From contig JALMQS010000264.1 of the NCBI GenBank assembly GCA_024734495.1, forward strand, positions 1,081,640 through 1,145,639: a stretch of 64,000 nt of DNA. Direction: 5' to 3'. Source of the DNA: Forficula auricularia (taxonomy: Eukaryota > Arthropoda > Insecta > Dermaptera > Forficulidae). Every line of letters begins with the position of its first letter. Position 1 is the stretch's first letter. A model generated the notes under the pieces. That model was not told where the DNA came from. It did no database searches and saw nothing but the letters and a program-made list of their open reading frames with translations. Below are positions 13,390 through 24,057 of this stretch, piece by piece. The position numbers and the translations under genes were made by a program.

Positions 13390-13640
13390 AGTAATTATTA
13401 TTATTATTATTATTATTATTTTATTTTTTTAATTTCTTAAAAAAACGTCAATCAATGCTTAGGTCGTATGTCCCACTGCCACAGACAGCATAGGAATTTC
13501 TTCCCCAGGGCTATTTTCCTATTTTCCACTGATTAACATCTGAACTGCGTCACCTGGTTTCCGATTAGCATCTTGCGTTCAAACCTTTTTTAACATTTTT
13601 AAATTGATTGCTATTTTATGACTTGTTCAGGTATAAAAAA
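13390..13640 (-). repeat. Possible retroposon 3' end with ATT-repeat tail
   Basis: An (ATT)n run at about 13396-13422 adjoins a GC-richer stretch (13446-13590). Read on the minus strand this is unique sequence followed by a (TAA)n-type tail, as in RTE-type LINEs and their SINEs; compare 62518-62534. No coding part is preserved. Confidence 0.3.
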
Positions 13641-16170
13641 AGGTGGAAAAGTGCGGAAAGTGAGAAGTTCTTATAAAGTACAACAAAAGCAAATGAATAA
13701 TGTAAATGAAAGATCTGTTGAATGAAGAATTAAATGCACCAGGCTGTTGTTCTTTAATGCTAACCTAATAAGGGGGCCTGCTTTGTAGAGGGTGATCGCC
13801 ATTCTTTCCACCTCACACCACTCAAAAAGTTGCAATATTTTAAATAAACACAAATTTAATTGATACTTGCAAACTTTTTTTCCTTAGAATTTGTATATCT
13901 CACACTAATATTATCCTTTCCAAGTGAAAGTTATGCTCTCAAATAATCTATAAAAGAATATTAATTTGTATTTTAATTCCAAGACAACAAGCTTTATTTA
14001 TAAACAAATCGAACGCCAATTCGTTTAACCCCATGAATTGTAGAGCGTATAACTCCATTCCTGGTTTCATCTTTTCCAACCTTCGCCAATCTCCAATTTT
14101 TAAGGATCTACCTTCAGAGGTAACTTCAATTTCGAATTAACCATAATTGTGAGAGCTATCTCTGAGTGATAGGCATGGCGGACGAGAGCCTATGCGTGCC
14201 CCGGGATTGGACATTACCGCGGGCCACCTTTTATTGAATACTAGCTGACGACCGGTCCATCGGCCCGGCGTCACCTTAACCCCTGACTAGGGCGTCTCTT
14301 TGCGGTCCTTCGTCCGGGCCCGTGTTATATATATCCATTCTGAAAAATTAAAATTACAACATTTCAAAAACTCAAAATATATTATAACACTCTTGTTATC
14401 TTTTTTTTTTTTTTTTTTACATTTATAAAAAAATATTTTCAAATAAACTCGATTTTATTTTTAAATTTCAAATAATATTATTTAAATAATATTTAATTAT
14501 TTAAATTTATGTATCTTCAATAATATTTGAAGTATGTTAGAATTTTATGTAATAATGGGTGAGAATATGATATAAAGACATGACTGTCTCTACTTTTTTA
14601 ATCACAGATTCTATTTATTTTTTAAGAAAAGTTGTAAGTTTGAATGATAAGATTTGTTTTATAAATTAACAAAAGATAATTTTGAAATGATTTAAAAATT
14701 CGCTATAAACCTATAATTTAAAAAAATGTATCCATCTTATCTGAGCAAAATGATTGTCTATATCTTTCTGCAATCTATTTGCAAATGATTCAAGCTTGAC
14801 GTACGACCCTACGAAAAACTCAATTATATTCATATACCTTAATTTGTTAGCATTTTACTTTGGCGAGCCCCTTGAAGACAGAGCTCTGATGCTGCTGGAC
14901 CCCCCCCTCCCGCCCTTCTCGGCTCCGCTACTGATAGGTGTTGGACCATTTTGTTACTCCTTTTTGAACTTTTATCATAAAAATATACTCAGAGTATTCA
15001 ATTATTTGATAAACTGAGTGAATTCAACGTTAACAAGAAAACGAATAATATAGAATTAAAGAGAGTTATTTGATCTCAAGGCATAATTATTGTGCCTGTA
15101 TACTTTTTTTTAACATTGTATATACATTTGTTGTACATTTTTTTATTGACACTAATTATAAATGTCGAGTAGAGGTGTTCCAGGGACAAAGGTCAATGTA
15201 ACAGGTCATTTAAAAAATAAAGCTAATTTCAAGAAAGGCAGACAAAAAAATGATAAAAGTCAAAAAACCATTACAGCTTCGTTAATATTTTTGTTATTTA
15301 GTTTATTTCTTGTTAATAATCATACATTTATTTATTGTTAGTTTTTTAGATAAAATTTATTTCAATTATTTATTTTAGTTATTTTTCATATTTCGTTTAT
15401 GGTTTAGTTGCTATGACAACAAAACTAATTTTTTATATCCCTTGAGAAATAACAGATAAAATATTTCTAATTAAAAAGAATAATTATAAAGGTCAAACCA
15501 GCGAAACTATAGTCTCAAACAAATAAATTATACATATTAAGCAGAGGAACCTCATTGATTTCTCTTTATTTCTCTTTATGTTTTCTTGTAAGTTCTTCTT
15601 CTTTATTTCGATCTTTCCGGTGACAATCTTTTTCCTTTGTCAAGCCCAAGAGTAATTTGTTCTTTTGCAATCCTTAGACAACGGTTTACTGGTTGTTCTT
15701 TCGAGAGATCACAGAGGGATCGGTCTGGGATGCTTTGCATGTCCTACTGTGCCCCTGAGGCTTCGAGTCTTAGCGCTAGGAGCTTGGTGAGTAATCTTAT
15801 GGATTGTATCAACAAAGAATTAAGCACTATAATAATATATAAGAATAGGTTTAAACAAGAAAAAGGAATATAAATATAAAATAAATATAATATATATATA
15901 TAAAATGAAATAGTATGTATATATGTTTGTGATGTCCAAACGATCCTGATTGGCAGTGATAGCCAAATAACGTTAAATTATTAGAACGATTCTGATTGGT
16001 CAGATAGTGATCGAGCTTAGCCAATGTCGTTAAATAAATCTTTCCTTGTTGTTGAATCAATTTCATTCAGCACATTCTTTCAATACGTACAGTATCATTT
16101 CAAATTTCCAATTAATGAATGAGATGCTGAGCTGCCAGGCTAGTGACACGATCGTGATAATGTATGTATA
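13640..16170. other. Repeat fragments, no gene recognised
   Basis: 14190-14330 is a GC-rich patch with TACTAGCTGAC and CGGGCCCG words. 14880-14936, read in reverse, begins CAGTAGCGGAGCC and looks like a hAT end. 15490-15530 carries the GAAACTATAGTCTCAAACAAA segment of a hammerhead-like family also seen at 27770-27815 and 58170-58210. 15640-15800 shares GAGGGATCGGT.TGGGATGCT and TGTGCCCC words with 62060-62345 (opposite strand). Confidence 0.4.
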
Positions 16171-16174
16171 ATGT

Positions 16175-16372
16175 ATTGAAGGAGACAATAAAAGTTAATG
16201 TCTTCTAGCTGGAATTATAAATTTTATTTATTTATAACGAGACTATAGTTTCGAGGGCTTTCTATGAATCCTTGTAATAGACTGATGAAGAGGCAAAACA
16301 TATCAACTATAGTCTCGTTATAAATGCATAAAATTTATAATTCCAGCAGAAGACACACCTATTGTCTCAATG
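16175..16372. mobile_element. 198-bp palindromic element with hammerhead-like centre
   Basis: Arms 16175-16252 and about 16303-16372 are imperfect inverted copies, sharing TGTCTTCT.GCTGGAATT and CGAGACTATAGTT. The centre holds pieces of the hammerhead-like pattern: a CTGATGA word at about 16282-16288 and, on the opposite strand, CUCGAAACUAUAG. The GAAACUAUAGUCUC segment is shared with 15490-15530. The motif is incomplete here. Confidence 0.6.
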
Positions 16373-16463
16373 TCTATAAGTATTCTCTGCCTCTGCAAAA
16401 ACTTTAAGTTAATGAATACGTATATTAGCTAATATTGAAAAAGTAATCTTTAGAAAAAATGAA

Positions 16464-17176
16464 AGCGACTTCAGAAATTAAATGCAACAAATAAAATACA
16501 CTAAAAGGTATAAAATAATTATTATCTTATTTAGTTACAACTAAACGACGAAATATTAACATGAAATTACTTTTTGAAGTCGGTGCCAAACTAACTATAC
16601 CTATAAGCGAGCATACCCTCCAAACGTACTAAGTAAGATCCGTCGAGTGCGATTCATAAAAAGGTATATGTTTGGCACCAACTTCAAAAAGTAATTTCAT
16701 GTTAATATTTCGTCGTTTAGTTGTAACTAAATAAGATAATAATTATTTTATACCTTTTAGTGTATTTTTATTTGTTGCATTTAATTTTTTGAAGTCGGTT
16801 TTTATTTTTTTCTTAAAAATTATTTTTATTTTTCTCTTTTAGTGATGTTATTAATAGTGATTCATATCATCAGAACTTGACCAAATTAATATGACACCAT
16901 CCCTAAGACACCCCCTTTCGGATAAAAAAAGAACCATCGAAATCGGTTCATAAACAAAGAGGTTAGGTCTAAACAAACCTAATAAAAAAGGTCTAATACC
17001 TATGAAAAAAATACGAAAAAAATGGGACCAATCGGAAGCTAGACTGGACCCAATGCAAAAAAATTTTCAAAATCGGTTGAGAATTGGCGGAGATATGAGG
17101 TAACATAGGCACAAAAAAAAAAAAAAAAAAATCAGTCGAATAGAGAACCTCCTCCTTTTTTGAAGTCGGTTAAAAA
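16464..17176 (-). mobile_element. AACCGACTTC composite element, copy 1
   Basis: Two joined modules. 16464-16801 is a foldback with about 120-bp arms (TTAAATGCAACAAATAAAATA and ACAACTAAACGACGAAAT in the arms). 16801-17176 is a unique module ending in a poly(A) run (17113-17131), CCTCCTCCTTTTTTTGAAG and TCGGTTA. Both ends carry GAAGTCGGTT or its complement. A second full arrangement lies reversed at 63286-64000; partial copies lie at 17299-17367 and 32160-32315. AACCGACTTCAAAAAAGGAGG is a common word in insect repeat families. Confidence 0.8.
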
Positions 17177-17298
17177 TATGGATGTTTTACAAATTCAGAG
17201 CGTTAATGACTTTAGCAGTGGAAAGATAAATTATATCTCCAAAATTAATATTTATTTCCATATATTTAGGTTATGTCAAAACCAACAGGATCTCTTTT

Positions 17299-17367
17299 TA
17301 ACCGACTTCAAAAAAGGAGGAGGTTCTCTATTCGACTGAATTTTTTTTTTTTTGCTTGCTGTATAAC
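17299..17367 (+). mobile_element. AACCGACTTC element, copy 2, cut by the gap
   Basis: Begins TTTTAACCGACTTCAAAAAA, continues through the purine-rich GGAGGAGG tract, CTCTATTCGACTG and a poly(T) run, and stops at the N run. It faces copy 1 (16464-17176) in inverted orientation only about 120 bp away. That arrangement could itself have caused the assembly break. Confidence 0.75.
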
Positions 17368-17384
17368 NNNNNNNNNNNNNNNNN
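17368..17384. other. Assembly gap (17 N)
   Basis: A run of 17 N. Linkage between the sequence to the left and the GC-rich block to the right depends on the assembly. Confidence 0.99.
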
Positions 17385-18610
17385 TGAAAAATTGTTTGAA
17401 CCTCGATCACAAAGATTAGTGGAGATTTTTCAGTCGCGACTTCCGCCCGACCTGAAAGGGTCTTAATAGGGCAATGCTCGTATGTACAATAAATTTGTGA
17501 TTAAAACAATGGTCTGTTTTGTTCATGGTAGATCAATTAGTACTGGAATATATGGAAACCAATTCGATATGAAAGTTACAATTGAGTATTACGGCTTATT
17601 AATATGCTGAGTAAAGATAGTAGTTTGAACAACAGCCAGAGACTATGGGTTGTTAGACCTCGGTAGGCCTAGACAGTTATGGTTCAGGCAACCATACTCT
17701 GAAGTATTTTCTGATCGAGACCTGTCGATATTGACCGGCCAGCCTGCTCGTCTCTGGTCGCGATCTCTGGTCACTGTCCGCGGCTCCTGCCCTGCTCACC
17801 CCAGCGGCTCGCATCGCCGGGGCGCCTCGGCGTGTCGCCGTTCTCGAGCTGGACCGTGGCGGTTTCGACTTCCCCGGTGACTGGAGCTGATCGCATCGGC
17901 ATGCGCCGCGCTCGCAGGGCGCCTCGACCGCTGGCCGCCGATCTCTGGCGGGACCGGCGTGACCCTCGATCTCGCAGGTCGTCCACGCCTGCCTCGCCCG
18001 CCCGGCATCACGGGGCTCGGCTGTCCGTCAGCCTGCTCCGAGACACGGGCCCTCGCGATGCGTCGCTGATCCGACCAATTAGAGCTCCGCCCGTTGGGAT
18101 CACACGGCGCCGCGCGTCGCTCTTCTTGGCACCGCGGGCTCCCGGCCACCCAGGCTGGCCGTGTTGCCACCGCTCAGGGCATCGCCGAACACGCGCGATG
18201 CGCCCGCACGGTTCGGCCTGCACTCGCGTTAGCCTTATTAACTCGCATGGCGCGGCGCGCGCGCGCCTGCGGCCGCAAGCTGCCCGCCCGGGGTGGCTCT
18301 CGCGCACCGCCCCCGCTCTGGCCGGCTGTAGTCTGTCGTGCCCGGCTATGGGACTCTCCGTGTTGATGACCTCAAGTTAAAGTCCTCACTCTCCGCCGTT
18401 TTCATCTTTTGTGTGGAAATTCCGACTGGCGACTCTCTTTTTGCACGCATGTCTATCCGTTGGTCACTTCGCACCGACAGGCTCGTCTCTCTCCTCTCGC
18501 CCGGGAGCCCGCTCCCTTCTTCGGAGCCAATATTCACTATACTGGATCCAGGCATGGCGCCAGCCTGGCTGCTAGCTCGGCGGTTTACTAGTACTGTTCC
18601 AACAAATTAG
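17385..18610. other. Sequence after the gap with GC-rich, CpG-dense island
   Basis: 17385-17640 is ordinary AT-rich sequence. About 17740-18360 is strongly GC-rich and dense in CpG, including a GCGCGGCGCGCGCGCG run near 18250. GC content falls through 18360-18610. Overlapping ORFs of 60-182 codons open in several frames on both strands, as expected in GC-rich DNA. They give Arg/Ala/Pro/Ser-rich proteins with no domain, so I call no gene. Options are a CpG-island promoter or first exon, an unrecognised GC-rich element, foreign DNA, or misjoined sequence next to the gap. Confidence 0.6.
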
Positions 18611-18675
18611 ACTTTCGCAACTTAACATAATGATTACAGGCTAAATGTCGCTAAGGGCCGCAACCCCCTCCTATG

Positions 18676-18712
18676 TATATATATATATATATATATATAT
18701 AGATATATAGAT
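18676..18712. repeat. TA microsatellite
   Basis: (TA)n followed by two ATAGATATA units, immediately 5' of repeat family W. The same order (TA run, then W) occurs at 26671-26693, so the microsatellite may belong to the family's 5' edge. Confidence 0.9.
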
Positions 18713-18715
18713 ATA

Positions 18716-20105
18716 AGAATCTGGTTCTCGAAAACGGCTCTAATGATTTCGCTAAAAACTCGTGTACCTATCAAGTCTCATGAGTTATTAGTCGTTAGTA
18801 TACATTTTAATGGGGATTGAAATCAAAGGAAAGGGTGTATATTAGTCATGTGGCAAAATAAATATTTTAACCGTTCATATCTCGTCTTCGGTAAGTCGCA
18901 GAGCCTTGACCGTTTGAAACTTAAGCTATCCTAGAGGCTACAATACGTACCAGAAGATTTTGGCTAAATTTGAGTTGCCGGAAGTTGATGTTTACTTACG
19001 TAATAATGTGCCTCCCCCTCCCGCTGTGTGTCCGCAACCATAAATCTAGAGCCTCGAGTGAAACTTAAGCTCGATATAGGCTAAAAGAAGTACAGGAAAT
19101 TTTGCTTGAAATCGGAACTACACGTAAGTTGACATTTACATGAAAGATTTTTCGTTTTTTTTTATTTTCTTAAAAACGGCACAAACAATTTTTTTTAAAT
19201 GGAGTATACTTATCCCAAAGTGTCTTTGAGTTATTAGTCGTGTATATGCTTTTAATCCGATTGAAATAAAGGAAGGGGGTCTAAATTAGGAGTGTAGTAA
19301 AATAAATATTTCAATCATTCATATCTCGTCTTCTGTAAGTCGCAGAGCCTTGAAATTTGAAACTTAAACTATTTAGAGGCAAGAAGTTACCGAGCATCGC
19401 TCAGTGATCAAAGCACTTTAATTTAATTACGCAATTTAATTTACAAGTTACAGTTATTAGTCGTGTATACATTTTAATGGGATTGAAATAAAGGAAGGGG
19501 TGTAAATTAGTCATGTGGCAAAATAAATATTTTAACCGTTCATATCTCGTCTTCGGTAAGTCGCAGAGCCTTGAAATTTGAAACTTAAGCTATCTAGAGG
19601 CTACAATAAGTACCAGAAGATTTTGGCTAAAATTGGAGTACCGGAAGTTGATGTTTACTTACGTAATAATGTACTCCCCACTCCCGCTGTGTATCGCAAC
19701 CATAAATCTAGAGCTACGAAATTCGAAACTTAAGCTCGATATAGGCTAGAAGGAGTACAGGAAATTTTGCTTGAAATCGGAACTACGTAAGTTGACATTT
19801 ACATGAAAGATTTTTCGTTTTTTTTTTTATTTTCTTAAAAACGGCACAAACAATTTTTTTAAATAGGTATACTTATCAAGTGTCATGAGTTATTAGTCGT
19901 GTATATCTTTTAATCCAATTGAAATAAAGGAAGGGGGTCTAAATTAGGAGTGTCGTAAAATAAATATTTCAATCATTCATATCTCGTCTTCTGTAAGTCG
20001 CAGAGCCTTGAAATTTGAAACTTAAACTATTTAGAGGCAAGAAGTTACCGAGCATCCCTCGGTGATCCAAGCAGTTTAATTTAATTACGCAATTTAATTT
20101 ACTTG
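18716..20105 (+). repeat. Repeat family W, tandem dimer of 658 bp
   Basis: Two head-to-tail units with the same landmarks: GTTATTAGTCG, GAAATAAAGGAAGGG, CATATCTCGTCTTC, CGCAACCATAAATCTAGAG, TACAGGAAATTTTGC, and a terminal TTACCGAGCAT palindrome followed by TTTAATTTAATTACGC. The palindromes sit at 19389 and 20047, giving a period of 658. No ORF of note. A terminal short hairpin is reminiscent of Helitron or SINE ends, but CTRR or poly(A) ends are not clear. Confidence 0.8.
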
Positions 20106-20620
20106 AAATTACCCAAGCCTCTTCCAATTTCACTTTTTGCATTCTTCAACATTTTTCGGTCTCTTGTTTCTTTTTTTCTTTCTCTAATTTTCCTATTTTG
20201 TTGCCTTCTCCCCATTGTATTTTCTCCCGCTCATATTGGGGTGTAATATTTTTACTAGGTCAATTTGGAGGAAGTTTATACGCTCAAATTATATTTTATT
20301 TTTTAATAAAAAACGGCTTGACCGGCTTAATAACATCATGAAAAAGTAAAATAAGTTATAAAGCCATTACTTGATTTTTTTGTTTTTAATAGTAACCAGA
20401 CCTATTTTATATCTTGTAATATAGCAGTAGAGAGATTTTGATGAGCGAATGCTGAAATGAAATTTTTTTATAATATTTCTATAAATAAAAAAAGGTGTTA
20501 TACTGACTTGAGTAAAAAAGTGAAGTATAGCCAGCCATCTTCGTTTGTAATAAACTTGTCAAGCCTATTTGTATTTTTAATTGACTCTTTCAATGTGAAA
20601 ATTTTGAAAATAATTACTTA

Positions 20621-21344
20621 CGAGGATAAGTAAAAAATTACCTACACTTTTCGTTCTACAACTTTATTTAAACTAAGATAGGAGGCGGCCGCATTCGCAT
20701 GCGTTGAGTTGGCGCGTCTGTCGTCACGTGTGCGGAAATTAATCACGATCGCGTCAGTTGTCGTCTAACTACAACAGTATAAGCATGTCAGCTCCGCTAT
20801 CAGATTGCACCAAAGAGGAGCAATGAGGAGTGGTCAGATTTTTGTGGTCAGAGGGTGTGGAAAGGTTCTGAAATTCACCGGAGACTTTTGTCACAATACG
20901 GGGAAAGTGTTTTATCTCGTAAAAGCATTTTTTATGGATCGAAATGTTTAAAAGTGGCCGAACGAGCGTAACACAAAAAAGAGGAGGCTGGGTGACCGTC
21001 AATTTCGACCACTGACGACAACATTCAGCAAGCTCAAGAGATGATTACAGCAGATAGGCGAGTTACCATAGATAAGGTAGTATCTTCTATAAGCACTAGT
21101 CACGGTTCTGCCTATCAAATTATCCACGAGGAACTCAATGGACGTTCGGGATGCGGTGCAAAAGTGGCTTCATGACCAACCGAAAACCTTCTACCAGGAA
21201 GGTATCCGGAAGCTTGTGGCTCGCTGGACCAAGTGCATTGCTAAAGGTGGAGACTATATCGAAAAATAATATATCTGTTGTACACATATCTTAGTTTAAT
21301 AAAGTTGTGAATGAAAAGTGTAAATAATTTTTGACTTACCCTCG
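20621..21344 (+). mobile_element. Internally deleted mariner element
   Basis: Terminal inverted repeats CGAGGATAAGTAAAAAATTA and, at the other end in complement, CGAGGGTAAGTCAAAAATTA; the similarity extends over about 50 bp. It is flanked by TA at 20619-20620 and 21345-21346, the mariner target. At 724 bp it is about half the usual 1.3 kb, so it is non-autonomous. Confidence 0.93.
20785..21269 (+). pseudogene. Mariner transposase, broken
   Basis: Begins with an ATG and reads MSAPLSDCTKEEQ, then an in-frame stop. After it come VVRFLWSEGVE and, after a frameshift, HRRLLSQYGESVLSRKSIF, the N-terminal DNA-binding half of a mariner transposase. Near 21146 it jumps to a segment reading DVRDAVQKWLHDQ, FYQEGIRKLVARWTKCI and GGDYIEK, then a stop, which is the C-terminal tail. 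The DDE catalytic core between them is gone. With stops, a frameshift and no catalytic domain it cannot encode active transposase, though its TIRs could once have been used in trans. Confidence 0.9.
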
Positions 21345-21585
21345 TATATCTGAGGATCTCAAACAAGAAAATATAGACTATTTTCATATATATTTTTAGC
21401 TTTTAATGAAATCATCTGGTGTGGTCACCACGAGACTTTCACATTCACCCTTATTTGAAATCATCTCATTGAGAGTATAATTCTTTTTCTTGTTTTTATT
21501 TTTGCAATTTTTTAACATATTTCAACTCTATATAATAGACTTTGAATGCAATTTTATTATTAGTATTAAAATAGTTAGGAGGAAT

Positions 21586-22647
21586 AATTATCAATATAAT
21601 AAAGTAATGGAGAGGGATTCAGCCAATGGGTAGCCTCTGCTGAATAAAAACTCCCAATTATGGAAAACGTTTCGGCTTTAATTAAATAATGCCATCATCA
21701 GTTCCTAAGAGCTGAAAAAAGCGATAGAGCACACATGTAAAATTACAATAAAATTTTTTACAAAAAATCCAAACTTGTTAATTACAAAATTATATCTTAC
21801 AGTATTAGCGACACAATTAATTTTATAAATAAATTGTCCGCAGGCAGAGTTGTTGTGGATTTTATCATAATATACAAAATTATATGAATTACAAAATGGT
21901 ACATAAATCTTGGTGTGCTCTCACTTGATATACGCAACGTCTCAAGTACAAATATAGCAAATTTCAATTTCATTCAATTAATAATAATAATAATTATGAG
22001 GACATTGATCTAATTAGGATCACTGACCCTCACAAACATCTCTTAATTAAAAGATTTCTCAAAATAATTAACAAACATTAAGAATAACAAAAATTCGAAT
22101 TTAAAATGACAATATATAAAAAATAAAAATAAAAAATAAATTTTTTTCTTCTTTACCTTTTACAATTCTTTCCCCCTTTCTCAATGTTTATTCTACCTGG
22201 GCATCAGTATTTGTCAATATTGACAAGTAAGCATTGCTAAGCCCAATGCAATCAGTTTGAAAAATTAAAAGCCCTTTGCCCATTTGTCTTAATAAAGCAT
22301 TTTTCGGCTAGCAGACGCTTATAATTGTTCCCCAATCTCATCAAGATGACAGCATCATCAACTCTGCCTGCGGACAATTTATTTATAAAATTAATTGTGT
22401 CGCTAATACTGTAAGATATAATTTTGTAATTAACAAGTTTGGATTTTTTGTAAAAATTTTTATTGTAATTTTACATGTGTGCTCTATCGCTTTTTTCAGC
22501 TCTTAGGATCTGATGATGGCATTATTTAATTAAAGCCGAAACGTTTTCCATAATTGGGAGTTTTTATTCATCAGAGGCTACCCATTGGCTGAATCCCTCT
22601 CCATTACTTTATTATATACATATACAGCCATCAAAATTATCAATATA
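21586..22647. mobile_element. Foldback retroelement with 13-bp TSD
   Basis: Element 21599-22634. Its ~250-bp arms (21599-21850, 22369-22616) are inverted copies beginning AAAGTAATGGAGAGGGATTC. A short tail (22617-22634) follows the right arm. It is flanked by the perfect 13-bp direct repeat AATTATCAATATA (21586-21598, 22635-22647), present once in the empty site at 59449-59461. Each arm carries a hammerhead-like motif: 21662-21712 on the minus strand and 22500-22551 on the plus strand (CTGATGA, T, GGC hairpin GCC, GAAACG). The interior has no ORF of note. Confidence 0.85.
22500..22551 (+). ncRNA. Hammerhead-like motif in right foldback arm
   Basis: CUGAUGA at 22510-22516, an extra U, stem II GGC/GCC (3 bp, with a further TTTAATTAAA self-complementary stretch in its loop), then GAAACG. 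Pairing of the flanks (stem I) is weak. The mirror copy is at 21662-21712 on the minus strand. Confidence 0.35.
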
Positions 22648-23040
22648 TTTATTGTTTCTTAAAATCAATTGGAGTCTTTCATTCCAAAATTCGAGTTTCA
22701 ATTACAATTATATTTCAAATTTGCCGCAAAGACGGCATCAGCTCTCCCTGACGGCAGCATTACGTGAGCGTTGCTACAAATTAATCTGGACTATTATATA
22801 TATAAAATGAATTGATTTTCATTAGGTAGATTTTTTAATCAAATAAATAAGAGTTAACAGATATTTATTATAGGATGTTCATCTGTTCATTTTAGAAAAT
22901 CAATTCATACGATATTTGTTTTTAATAAAATTAATAATTTATGTAAAGAAATGAGTATCTATTTGAGAAAGAAAGATTGAATTTTTTATCAAAATCAGCT
23001 TTTGATATATAATTAATTAATTTTAAATTTATATCTTGCA

Positions 23041-23131
23041 TGTTTGGAGGTGATGGTCTCAAGGGCCTGACTAGTTGCCCAGAAAGCTTACTAGTGCTTG
23101 GGTTCGACTCCCGAGGGGACAAGGCCCTCCT
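23041..23131 (+). repeat. tRNA-like sequence (SINE head or tRNA pseudogene)
   Basis: Contains a perfect B-box-like GGTTCGACTCC (23101-23111) inside a T-arm CTTGGG/CCCGAG. The ends GGAGG (23047) and CCTCC (23127) pair like an acceptor stem, extended by TTGCATGT / ACATGCAA. An A-box is not clear and the anticodon arm does not fold convincingly, so a functional tRNA is unlikely. Confidence 0.35.
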
Positions 23132-23216
23132 ACATGCAATATAAACATATCTATTAAAATCTTTATACGACCTAAATTCATGTTCGTAAAATTAATAATT
23201 TATTTTTTGGTATTGG

Positions 23217-23612
23217 TTGAGTTTGGTCTCACCAATATCCGGAAGACTAGAAATCCAAAAACTAACCAAATTTTGAATACATGGTTTGGTCAAAAGGGCT
23301 AGAATTTTCATTTTTGACTCTCCCCCCCCTTCATTTTGGGTGGTTAGTTTTTACATTTTTAGCCTTCTGAGGGTCAACAGAATATGTATACAAAATTTGG
23401 TTGAGTTTGTTAGAAAGGGCTAGAATTTTCATTTTCGACCTCCCCCTTTTTCGTCTGATATAATGTTTAAAACACATTTAAAAAAAATAATTATTTTTAG
23501 TTCTTTTCAAAAATATATTCAGTTTTTTTCTAGTTAAATTTTTTTCATTTTTTTATACCTCTTCAAAATGTGGTAGATCTTTATGCCCCACCCTGTATAA
23601 CCAAATTTTTGA
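23217..23612 (+). repeat. Repeat family X, partial copy
   Basis: Repeated units of about 115-130 bp with GGTTAGTTTTT.CATTTTTAG, TATGTATACAAAATTTGGTTG and GGGCTAGAATTTTCATTTT, ending CACCCTGTATAACC. The same units occur at 31420-31790 and 53260-53420. Confidence 0.7.
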
Positions 23613-24057
23613 ATGATTAATTTTTTGCCTATTATTGTTATCTCTTGTATATTTTTTAAATAATTTCGTGTCTAAATATTTTATCCTGCTTTTATTTGAT
23701 TACATAGTATGGTTTGCCCAATTTAGTTTTGAAGGAAAATAGTCCATTTTCACAATTATAAATTGAAAAACTGTCTATATGGGGTGTTATTTATGATCAA
23801 CTACGTTAACATGTTAGTGTTTTAATAAAAACATTTCGATGATGTTTATCATGTCAAAATTGACTTATTTGGGACCAAAATTAGAACAAAGCGAAGGGGA
23901 GACTTCATTGATGAACACGATTAGATTAGGAAGATAAATCGGGATCGATGATCATCGATTCGAATTGGTATATCGATTGGAGAGTATATTATTATTATTT
24001 TTTTTTTAGAAATTCTCAGTGAGAAAGTCTTTATTTGGTTTAGAAATGTGAAAAAAA

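Larger units (their letters stand above)
21578..22810 (+). repeat. Repeat family Y, copy 1, split by an insertion
   Basis: 21578-21598 plus 22635-22810 together match 59440-59620: AGGAATAATTATCAATAT, AATCAATTGGAGTCTTTCAT, TTTCAAATTTGCCGCAAA, GACGGCATCAGC.CTCCCTG, GAGCGTTG.TACAAATTAAT. The second copy is uninterrupted and serves as the empty site for the foldback inserted here. Family class unknown; both copies end beside TATATA sequence. Confidence 0.85.

Noticed and set aside
17796..18380. Overlapping ORFs of up to 182 codons in the GC-rich island
   Set aside because: Several frames on both strands are open at once, as expected where stop codons are rare in GC-rich DNA. Arg/Ala/Pro-rich translations without domains.
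20769..21002. 77-codon reverse ORF
   Set aside because: Shadow of the mariner transposase pseudogene on the opposite strand.
23041..23131. Functional tRNA gene
   Set aside because: T-arm and B-box are good, but no clear A-box, D-arm or anticodon arm.
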